DNA of 31,164 nucleotides from Hysterium pulicare CBS 123377 (lineage: Eukaryota; Ascomycota; Dothideomycetes; Hysteriales; Hysteriaceae), in NCBI GenBank assembly GCA_000467715.1, contig AJFK01000153.1, positions 1 through 31,164 on the forward strand, given 5' to 3'. The translations under genes and the position numbers were made by a program. Of this stretch, positions 23,074-31,164 are shown piece by piece (positions within the stretch are counted from its first letter, which is position 1; every line of letters starts with the position of its first letter). The notes beneath the pieces are model-generated. The model was not told where the DNA came from, did no database searches, and saw nothing but the letters and a program-made list of their open reading frames with translations.

Positions 23074-25274
23074 TACAATTGGACATGGTTCGATGAGACG
23101 CTGGCGCCGAAATTCCAGCTTCATCTTCCCCATATCTTGATTTACGATTACTCTTCCGGATACTGTGGATATGGATCTATCTGAGAGCTCGGGTGGAAGA
23201 GCTTCATCAAGAGAAGCAACATCTACGATCGATCAACTTAAGAAGAACCTTGCTTGGCACCATGGACTGCACACAACCAAAATGATCCAGAGCTTCCTGC
23301 TACCTGTCTTTTTTTCATTCCCTACAAATCTTCTCTCCACCAGAACCTTAATTACCCCCGACTATTATGCCGCTCAGCAAGGCTGTCTCTTTATGCAAAG
23401 GCAAATCTGGCGACATCTTATTCCGAGTTTTTCAATGTAATGGTTATGACAGCTGTGTTTTCCATGTTCAATGTTTATTCTGACAGATTACTATTAGGAG
23501 CAAGGCGTTTGGAGGAGTTTTTGTGTAAGATAGGATAGAAAAATCATAGTAAAATAAAGGGCATATCTACCACTAACTTCACGACACACATCATTTCTTA
23601 CTTTGCAAGAGACTTCCCTAGCCGCAGAGGCCTAAATATACCCTCGGGAACAATCCAAGTTGCTTTGGCATAGCGGTGCCGCACTTTACGAACAATACCG
23701 GCCAGTTTTGACCAGAACGCAACAAGCATTTAGCAGTTAAAGTTCAGAGTTCCACCGAACTCAAAGATTTACTACTAAACTTTCGGAGTTTCACAAACTA
23801 ATGTGTCTTATCCAGATACTAAACTTTATTAATAAGTTCTCTAGTGTAGTAGGAACTATGGAAGCACTAGTTGGTGTCGACTTTCCACTTGTGGGACGCT
23901 CATCTAGAGCATTTGGACTACAGGATTTGACACTCTCAACCGAAATTCTTCTCGCCAACTCCAAATGCGCCATGAATCGAAGCCCTCATTTCGACATTCG
24001 CGGGGGCATGCTCTGCCGAAATACTTCCTCGTCGTATAACTAATACCAACCATGTTGTAACGCATAGTTGTAAGGATGGGGATGGGTAACTTGGTGATGT
24101 CGACGTCAGATTAGATAGCCGCTGTTTCAGAGATACTTGTAGAGATGCTCGTGGAGGACACCGGTGGAAGCTCACTGAGTGAAGTGAAGACACACTCTTC
24201 TCTAAGTTATCACCATCTCTCTGATTGCCTCCCGCGACGATGATACTGCTTTGAGGGTGTATTTCGGAGGTACGAGCTACATTTTGAGAAAATCGCGGTC
24301 CATAGGCAGGATCGAAGAGCGATAGACTTGCCACCATTTTCAGTTCTCCTGTAGCCACTAGTCAACCCGTCGATCTATTAGGACTACCATTGAACCTCGG
24401 ACGTCGTCAATGGAGCAGACCTCTGAGCTTATCTGTAAGGGTTAGGCAATCGGTTGGCATCGTTTCACCTATTCAAGTAGCATAGAAACTCCTCCATAGA
24501 TTCAAACTCCGTGCTGTCTAAGGCTGAGTCACGCGCACTCCTACCTTACTACGCCCCGGGCTCGACGAAGCTAGATGAAAGGGCGGGAGGCGTGGAGATA
24601 GCTCTACTTCATGGGCGAGACTGGTGGATTGCGCTCTAGGTTTCCGTCCTGGTCGATACAGATCTCATCCGCCCTCCAGCGCATCAGTCGTCGGCTAGGT
24701 TTTTCGATTCGATACGTAGCCTTTCCACCAGTGTAATTGACTATACTCGTTGACTTCCCTTCGTTTCGATTTCTCTCTCACAATTGATACGACCCACAAG
24801 GGGTGTCATAATTTGTCGTTCTCGGAGGGTGGGTCTGCGCCTACCACCTGCTTTCCTACCCGCCTACAGAGCCAATTTGAACTGTGTACAAGGCTTAAAA
24901 GCCAGTTGCCACCCTTTAGGTAATTAGAAGGTATTATATGGAATAGATACCTTCTATGCCTGTACAGCCAAGGGTTTCCACAGTACGACGAATATTGACA
25001 CCCGCTGTGACCTTCTTCAGCATTCTGGTGACGCTGACGTTGCTGTAGGGTGAATGACGCTCGGGAATCACAATGATACCCCGCCTTCCATATCCAGTTA
25101 AGCGTGCTTGGCGGAGGATTGCGATCAGGCAACCGCCAGCAGCAACGCAACAACACCTCCGCCTCCGCCTCCTCCTCGCCCTCACCCTCACCCTCACCAC
25201 CGACAACAACACACCCATCAACTCCAGTTCATCTATCTCACAAAGCTTTCCCCTTCAATCCACTACTGCCAACC
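23074..25274. other. Mostly non-coding; possible C-terminal extension then no gene
   Basis: The first ~135 bp continue the frame of the preceding gene past its TAG (YNWTWFDETLAPKFQ and onward, to a TGA near 23211), discussed as a finding. Beyond that, 23.2-25.1 kb shows only short frames without motifs. From about 25150 the plus strand becomes pyrimidine-rich and leads into the next gene. Confidence 0.45.
25158..25200 (+). repeat. Pyrimidine-rich microsatellite (CCTCCG / CCCTCA units)
   Basis: Repeated CCTCCG-type and CCCTCA-type units sit about 75-115 bp upstream of the next start codon. CT-rich tracts like this are common in 5' flanks of fungal genes and probably lie in the promoter or 5' leader. 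Confidence 0.6.
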
Positions 25275-25635
25275 ATGTTCCAACTCGCCCTCGCCGCCCT
25301 CCTCCAGCTCTCGCTTTCCCTCGTCGTCTCAGCCGCACCCATCACGACCCAATCCTCCAACTGGCAAGCCGGCACCGGCGGCGGCGTCATCGGCTTCATC
25401 GTTCTGGTCCTCGACATCATTGCTTGGAGTACGTATACACACCCTCGCGCTTCCTATCCTTCAAATCCCAGCTAACCCATCTGCAGTCGAGATTCTCAAG
25501 TCCAATCGCTCCACCATTGATAAGGTCATCTGGTCCGTGGTCGTCTTCTTGTTCCCGGTCGTCGGGATGATCATTTATTATCTCTTCTCGAACCGGAAGG
25601 CGCATAATACTTATGAGCCTATTGAGAACTTGTAG
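25275..25635 (+). CDS. Small two-helix membrane protein, PLDc_N type
   Basis: Model: join(25275..25428, 25487..25635), 100 aa. The 58-nt intron has a GTACGT donor, a GCTAAC branch site at 25471-25476 and a TGCAG acceptor. Residues 1-20 form a signal peptide (cleavage likely after LVVSA). Two hydrophobic helices follow (about 37-53 and 64-84), joined by EILKSNRSTIDKVIW and ending FPVVGMIIYYLF, with a basic/polar tail (NRKAHNTYEPI). This matches the phospholipase D-nuclease N-terminal (PLDc_N) module, which occurs alone in many small bacterial and fungal membrane proteins; its function there is unknown. An in-frame ATG at 25104 would add a Ser/Pro-rich leader, but the signal peptide favours 25275. 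It is likely in the secretory pathway or plasma membrane. Confidence 0.8.
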
Positions 25636-28337
25636 GCGGTGGAGAATCGGAGGAGCTGATTTGGGGGTTGAGGTGGAGGTGGAAGCGGCATACAGGCATG
25701 GGAGATATGGTGGCAGGGGAGATACGGGGGAATGGGAGATAGAGACGTGGGCGGGATTGTTCTTCTGCCTCGGGCGCCGCGAGCGTTGTTGTATGCGAAT
25801 AGAGGATTCGCAGTGCCAAGGACCGGAATCCTAAGTAGGGACAGCTCTATGAAATGGTGCGGAGGTCACTGTTTGGCTTCATCGTGGCATGTTTTGTTTT
25901 TCATATCTGCTCAAACACTGATTTATAGGGTTGATGGAACTCCGCCCCATGGTAATGTTTCAGCACCCTCTTTTACAGCATCCTTCCTTTTTGTACTTGC
26001 TTTCTTGGCTTTCGTTTTGCGCAGGAAATATTATTTAGATGTTCCTTACTAAATATATATGGTCTACCTGCTACTGACTCTTCTCTTTCTTTGCAGTCTG
26101 CTCTCGCCCAGTCATTTATTGTCAGTGCCACACGAGCCACAATAAAACGCCAAGCCTTCAGCCCCGAGTGGAACCTGGTGCGTCTCACCACTTCGACCAA
26201 GTAGAAGTTCTGTGATGTGTGGCCTTCTACATTGCTCGAACCAACTTATTATTCACTTCATTTTTGATAGACACATGTCAAATTCATGCAAGCCAAGCAT
26301 GGTCGCCTTGTAAATGGCAAATATCCCTAGAACACAGTGGAACGGCTCATTCAGAACAATACGAAAGCTCTAATGTTTGACGACGCAGATTCTATAAACC
26401 GACAAGCTTCTAGACCGCGAGCCTTTGCGTCCGTTGAGCGATCGAAGGCTCTTTTTCGCGGATTTCGATCGATTCCTTGTTGTAGATGAATTGCTAGAGC
26501 TGGTCGATAAGGCCGATGATGCACGTGGTCGGTCGCCTCTTTGCTATGAGTCGGCGTGGCAAAAGAGCGAAATGACGAGCTTCTTCGCTTCCCATGCGGA
26601 TGCAAGCTGCTGCTCTCGCCCGCTCATCTTGTTGTTCGACATAGATGTGCTGGAAATCTGAAGCGTGCGAGACATCGGGGCCTCCCCTATCCGTTCATCG
26701 AGCTTCGACACTAGCATGCTATCAGCCATCCAAAATTCTGCTTTGACCAAAAAGTTCTGTCTCTCCTCCTTAACAACCATCGGCCCCAACATGCATCCGG
26801 CTATATGCGCGCAACTGCTAGCCCGTAATGGAATCCTGATCTTTGGAGATGATCTCGCTGAGTTGGCGCCATCTCGGCTGTTCCGCGTGTTCGTGATAGT
26901 GCCGTCCTGACCCTCGCTGTACCTAAAAAAGAAACGCTAAATACGATAGAAAACTTCTATGCGACAAACTCCCCGAAATTGTAGCTTGAGATGAGGGCGT
27001 AGCTGTTGAGAAATAATTCAACCTGGTCCATCTATGGCCTCTCAATGATCGCGAAAGGGATCCTCACACTGACAGAGCCTATGAAATAACGGCTCACGAA
27101 AACTCGAGTCGACAACTCCAACTCCTGCTCCCGACTCCAAAGCAAAGCAGCTTTGATGACTTAGGGTTGTCTAATTTTAACTGCTTCTCCACTTCACTCC
27201 TTCGGACTGCATTTATCAGTGTTGGACAGACAGCGATATGCAAATCCTTTTTTTGGCCTAACGATTGCCCGGTAGCGGATGTAAACAATGAAACTTGCAG
27301 CCACTACAGCTCTTCTCAAGGCTGAAAACCTCCCGAATGGGTAGCTCCAAAACGCGAACTTTCCAAAGAGTTGATTTTGAATGCCTTAAGAGAACTCGCT
27401 TTTGGCATTACATGGAATACAACTCAGACTACCGCCGCTCCAGCACGGCGCCCACAAACCTCCTCGGCCACGGACACCATCACTGTTGAGGCGCTCCTCT
27501 CCCTCTTCTTCTACCGCTATGCCCACTAAAGACACCGAGTCTACACGTACATCTCTTCAGAGTGCTCACTGTCTGTCTTGCCGCGATATGGTACGATGCG
27601 ATTATTATTGCGCTTTGGCAGAGCTTGGACGTCACAGCTCTAAGCTGTAGTGTCAAGAATGTTCTGGGCTGGAACTCTGAGGGCATTCGGCGAGGAGTTG
27701 AGTATCTTGGACCGCACTGGCATCAACACTACCTACTCTCTGCAGGACTATTCACTGCCCTGCTCTGCGTTCGAATGTAGTATGTATTGTACAAGCCGCG
27801 GTGCATCCAATGGCCTTTGGTCCGGTTTCCCTTCCTACAGTTCACCTTGCCCACATTATCCCCTCCCGTTCAAGTTCCAGCCGAGCTGATAGGTCGATCA
27901 TTCTAGACTTCTTTCACCACCTTACCCTCAGCATTCATGCTTGCAACATGCTCGGAGATCCTCCGTATCCCACCGCGCATCTACGAGCGGCTCCTCGAGC
28001 TTGCCGGGGCCATTGATCTTACGACTACCAATCCAGAGATGCTGGCATTAGGAGAAAGGCCAAGTGGATTGCGGGCTGTGAGTCGGCACAGGGAAGGATC
28101 TGTAACTTAGCCAGCAGTATTAGGATGTCAGGCAAAGATGTTAATAGGAACTTTATATCCAAGAGAGGAAGGCCAGCAGCCCAGAGTCCCCGCTGTACAA
28201 TGTAGATGTGCAGCGTTCAGAGCTATAAAATGCGACAACTTTCAAAACGATATTCCCAAGAAACAAAAGGGAATGTACCTGTACAATGAACGACGCTATG
28301 AATGCGTACTCTCGCACGCCGTTACAACACCCTAGCG
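25636..28337. other. Gene-poor region, only weak fragments
   Basis: No gene can be supported. Weak hints: a minus-strand frame at 26544-26792 (MLGPMVVKEERQNFLV...) whose frame continues past a stop as a Ser/Arg-rich stretch (SSNSSTTRNRSKSAKK); and a 57-codon plus-strand frame at 27937-28110 (MLATCSEILRIPPRIYERLL), which reads like part of a soluble helical protein. Neither can be assigned to a family. Confidence 0.4.
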
Positions 28338-29348
28338 CTACCCACAGCATCTTCCCCGAGAGAACAGTCTCGTGCCGTGGATGCTGTATGGTAAGATAGT
28401 ATGGCCGGATATGTTGCGAATCGGCTTGTTTGGGTATGTGGCCCCATTAATCTCACATTCATAGCTTTCCATAGCCTCCTGGATGTGCCCACCTAGCTCG
28501 CCGAGCCGAACACCAATTCTGGCATGGCGGAGACCGGTATCTGTCGCGTCCTTGACGTCGGCGAGGAGGTTGTCATACTTGGGATCGAATGCCATGGTGA
28601 AGGCGCTGTCGACGATACGACCATTCACATGGATGCTTATGTCAACCTTCATAACATTGTTCTGGCGAAGCACAGTCTTGCAGCCTGCATTTGGGCTATA
28701 GTGGGCGGCAATGTCGTCGAGGTTCAAGCCAGTTGGAAACCCATGCCGGCAATAATAGCATCGCCTTCAAATAAGTCATCGTGTCCGACCAGGTCAACGC
28801 ACACTATCCTCGATACCATCGGCAATCTCAGTAAGGGTCTAACCTAGCTTAATGTTTCTTTGTGCCCACTGGCGGACCTAACGATGCGTCTCAGCGGCTT
28901 GGCGGTAGTCGGAGAGGAAACCGCTGTTAATGTCATCTAGATGGTGCTTCTCTTCGTTGGTTGTGCGATAGCGATTGACATCTGCGTATTCGACTTCTTC
29001 CCCCTTGGGGTAGGTGACGTTTGGAAATAAGTGGGATATGAGGACAGATGGAGGTTCAGTCTTGGCGGTCGGAGCCTTCTTTTTCTTCTTGCGCTCCCTC
29101 TTCTTGCTCTTCTTCTTCTTCGCACCACCTTCACCAGCGGCAGGCGTGGCTTCAGCGACATGTTCGTCCGCATCGTCATGCGACGCTTCGCCCGACTGTT
29201 CTGCAACATCGCCGTTGGCGGTTCCGCTAGTATGAACCCTGGCGGATTCTTTGACTATACAAGCTCCCGCCAGCGAGTGTAAGAGAAAGAGACATCTGAC
29301 ATACTGCTCAGCGCCTTGAGCTCGTCAACGGGGCGCTTTGGAAGCCAT
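28338..29348 (-). pseudogene. Methionine aminopeptidase 2 pseudogene, truncated
   Basis: The order of MetAP2 is clear on the minus strand: start MASKAP (ATG at 29346-29348), an intron (29255-29304, GTATGT...ATAG), an acidic then poly-Lys N-terminal domain ([18 protein letters not shown]), [106 protein letters not shown] and RNISGHTI. Similarity stops at YSIHGT (about 28365), so the second half of the catalytic domain, with two metal-binding glutamates, is missing. Two in-frame TAG codons (28878-28880 and 28839-28841) replace conserved Gln codons, and the frame shifts near 29330 and near 28797. The intact enzyme removes initiator Met from nascent proteins and is the target of fumagillin. A working copy probably exists elsewhere. 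It lies head-to-head with the MetAP1 gene. Confidence 0.88.
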
Positions 29349-29667
29349 TTTGACGACAGGATTGAGTTCTTCTAAAGAAATCGTGGAATGAATCAGCTTC
29401 TTTGTGAGCTGCAGGTGCCAAAGTGTGGGTGCAGGAGCTAATGCCGTATGCCGTAGCTGATGGTCGGAGTTGAACCCCGGCGCGGGGCAGCATTCCTCAT
29501 TCACGAAAAACGCCACTTGGTGGATTCCATTTCCATGCTGATTTAAGTTCTTAAATGACACTTTTGTGCTTTGAGAGACACAGGAGCATTTGTTTGCGCT
29601 TCCACCACTGCGACGCACCATCTCTCGGTGTTATCACTACATACGACCGCAAGCAAGTCCTGCAACC
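29349..29667. promoter_or_regulatory. Divergent spacer between MetAP2 pseudogene and MetAP1
   Basis: These 319 bp lie between the two start codons. It probably carries the MetAP1 promoter; a pyrimidine-rich TTCCACCACTGC...CATCTCTCGG stretch precedes the MetAP1 start. I see no firm TATA box or other gene. Confidence 0.4.
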
Positions 29668-31003
29668 ATGGCCGACAATCCACCGGAACCATCATTCAAG
29701 AGAAAGTGCCTAGGTGCAGACTGCGAAAATGATGCTGGAGCTTTACGGTGCCCGACATGCCAGAATATCGGTGTGAAAGACAGCTATTTCTGCTCACAAG
29801 ATTGCTTCAAGAGGAACTGGGTTTGTTTACCTATCCTCCCCTACTAGCACTTCACGCTGACATATCTCGTCTTGTAGAGCCAGCACAAGTTTATGCACAA
29901 AACGGACCAAGGCAAAACCCAAAATGGTATCATCCGCAAACTCATTCCTCCTAGGGTTGTCTCTGAACCCGATCCAGTTACCGGAGCATACAATCCTTTC
30001 CCGACATATTCCTTCACCGGCCCCGTGCGACCTGTCTATCCACTTTCTGAGAGGCGCACCGTCCCCAAGTCTATAAAACATCCCGACTGGGCCGAGACTG
30101 GCATACCGAAGGGCGAACAGCGTTTGAACAGGAAGAAAATTGATATCCTAGATGCCAAAGGGCAGGAGGCAATGCGCAAGGTGTGCAGATTAGCTCGAGA
30201 GGTACTGGACATTACCGCTGCAGAGCTTAAACCGGGCATTACCACAGATTACCTGGACGACGTCTGCCATAAAGCTTGTATAGAACGGAATGTAAGCGCG
30301 ACTCGCTTCAGGATGACGTTGATTATATCTAACCTTGACAGTCATATCCTTCTCCCTTGAACTACAATCACTTTCCTAAGTCACTATGTACTTCTCCCAA
30401 CGAAGTGGTTTGTCACGGAATACCCGACCAACGAGTTCTTCTAGACGGCGACATCCTCAATCTCGACATCTCATTATATCACGAGGGCTATCACGCCGAT
30501 GTCAACGAAACGTACTATATAGGCGATCGAGCCAAGGCGGATCCAGACGCTGTCAGAATCGTTGAAACCACACGGGAATGCTTGGATAAGGCAATTGAGC
30601 TCGTCAAACCCGGCACGCCAATACGAGAATTCGGCGCCGTCATTGAGAAGCATGCCAAATCCCGAAACTGTAGTGTCGTCGCCACCTGGGGTGGCCATGG
30701 CATCAACACCGAATTCCACCCCCCGCCATGGATACCACATTATGGAAAGAATAGAGCGGTAGGAGTCTGCAAACCTGGAATGACGTTCACAATTGAGCCC
30801 ATCCTTACGCTTGGGAGACCTCGCGAAGTCTATTGGCCGGATAACTGGACGAACGTAACGGTGGATGGCAAATGGACTGCTCAATTTGGTATGTTTAAAA
30901 AGCAGATTCGCGTTCATAGTACAATGCTAATGTATGCATAGAACACACCTTACTTGTCACAGAAACAGGCGTCGAGGTCTTGACTGCGGCCAACGTTCTC
31001 TAG
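29668..31003 (+). CDS. Methionine aminopeptidase 1 (four exons)
   Basis: Model: join(29668..29820, 29878..30291, 30342..30888, 30942..31003), 391 aa, normal for eukaryotic MetAP1. Introns are 57, 50 and 53 nt; the first has a CTGAC and the second a CTAAC branch site. The N terminus holds a C6H2 zinc finger (Cys14, 19, 28, 31, 42, 46; His54, 58) that in this family binds the ribosome. The catalytic domain keeps His214 (VVCHGIPD), metal ligands Asp231 (LNLDIS), Asp242 (YHADVNE), His308 (GGHGI), Glu341 (TFTIEP) and Glu372 (QFEHTLL), plus His315 (EFH). So it should be an active cytosolic enzyme removing initiator methionine co-translationally. It may be the housekeeping copy or a cluster-linked duplicate; sequence alone does not decide. 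It ends 10-20 bp before an abrupt AT-rich block. Confidence 0.95.
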
Positions 31004-31164
31004 GAGGCCTAGTACCGATGCTAACAACTACAAATAGAATAGCAAACATTAATAGCGCATCTAGTGCATAGATTAGCCTATTAATATTAAGTTATATAAT
31101 ATAGCAAAGGTATAAAGATTAATTAGTTTACTTCTATTAATTTATAAAGTAAATATAATATAAA
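31004..31164. other. AT-rich block, likely edge of a RIP-mutated repeat
   Basis: Immediately after the MetAP1 stop codon the sequence becomes dominated by A and T, with very frequent TA dinucleotides and few G or C, unlike anything else in the window. There is no open frame of note. In Pezizomycotina such sharp transitions usually mark transposon-derived DNA altered by RIP. The window ends inside it, so the element cannot be named. Confidence 0.6.

Noticed and set aside
27937-28337. Search for the missing C-terminal half of MetAP2 left of the pseudogene
   Set aside because: I could not see the expected glutamate-bearing blocks on the minus strand here, so the half seems lost rather than displaced within the window.
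29460-29490. tRNA T-arm-like string (GGGGTTCAACTCCG on the minus strand)
   Set aside because: The stem does not pair properly and no anticodon arm or acceptor stem could be found around it.
1-31164. CRISPR arrays, rRNA genes, bacterial operons
   Set aside because: No regularly spaced repeats, no rRNA-like sequence, and spliced eukaryotic genes throughout.

Overview
The window looks like nuclear DNA of a filamentous ascomycete (Pezizomycotina; class not resolved). The support is many short introns (48-77 nt, one apparent 159-nt exception) with GT...AG borders and CTAAC/CTGAC branch sites, fungal-type protein families, low gene density, and an abrupt very AT-rich block at the right edge that resembles DNA hit by repeat-induced point mutation (RIP). 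Models below were spliced by hand from reading-frame continuity and protein-family shape; no search or transcript data were available.

Layout. 1-4392: no supportable gene. 4393-5399 (+): proline-iminopeptidase-like alpha/beta hydrolase, one intron, with Cys where Ser is expected at the nucleophile elbow. 5400-8703: no supportable gene, but a small MITE-like inverted-repeat element at 6767-6883 and short palindromes. 8704-9930 (-) and 10141-11816 (+): a divergent pair, an Hsp70/actin-fold-like protein with a signal peptide and a secreted HExxH metalloprotease, 210 bp apart. 11817-20139: gene-poor, with at least two decayed minus-strand genes (about 12.5-13.3 kb and 13.95-14.74 kb). 20140-21388 (-) and 21751-23073 (+): a second divergent pair, an atypical kinase-like protein and a protein with PD-(D/E)XK-nuclease-like motifs. 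25275-25635 (+): a small membrane protein of the PLDc_N type. 28338-29348 (-): a truncated, mutated methionine aminopeptidase 2 (MetAP2) pseudogene, head-to-head with 29668-31003 (+), a complete methionine aminopeptidase 1 (MetAP1). From 31004 the sequence becomes almost pure A/T.

How the parts may relate. The most interesting context is the right end: type 1 and type 2 methionine aminopeptidase genes side by side. MetAP2 is the target of fumagillin, and the known fumagillin cluster of Aspergillus fumigatus carries one gene of each type as likely self-protection. A relic of such a locus is a testable inference, but no biosynthetic gene lies inside this window. The two divergent pairs may each share a promoter region; nothing in the sequence proves joint function.
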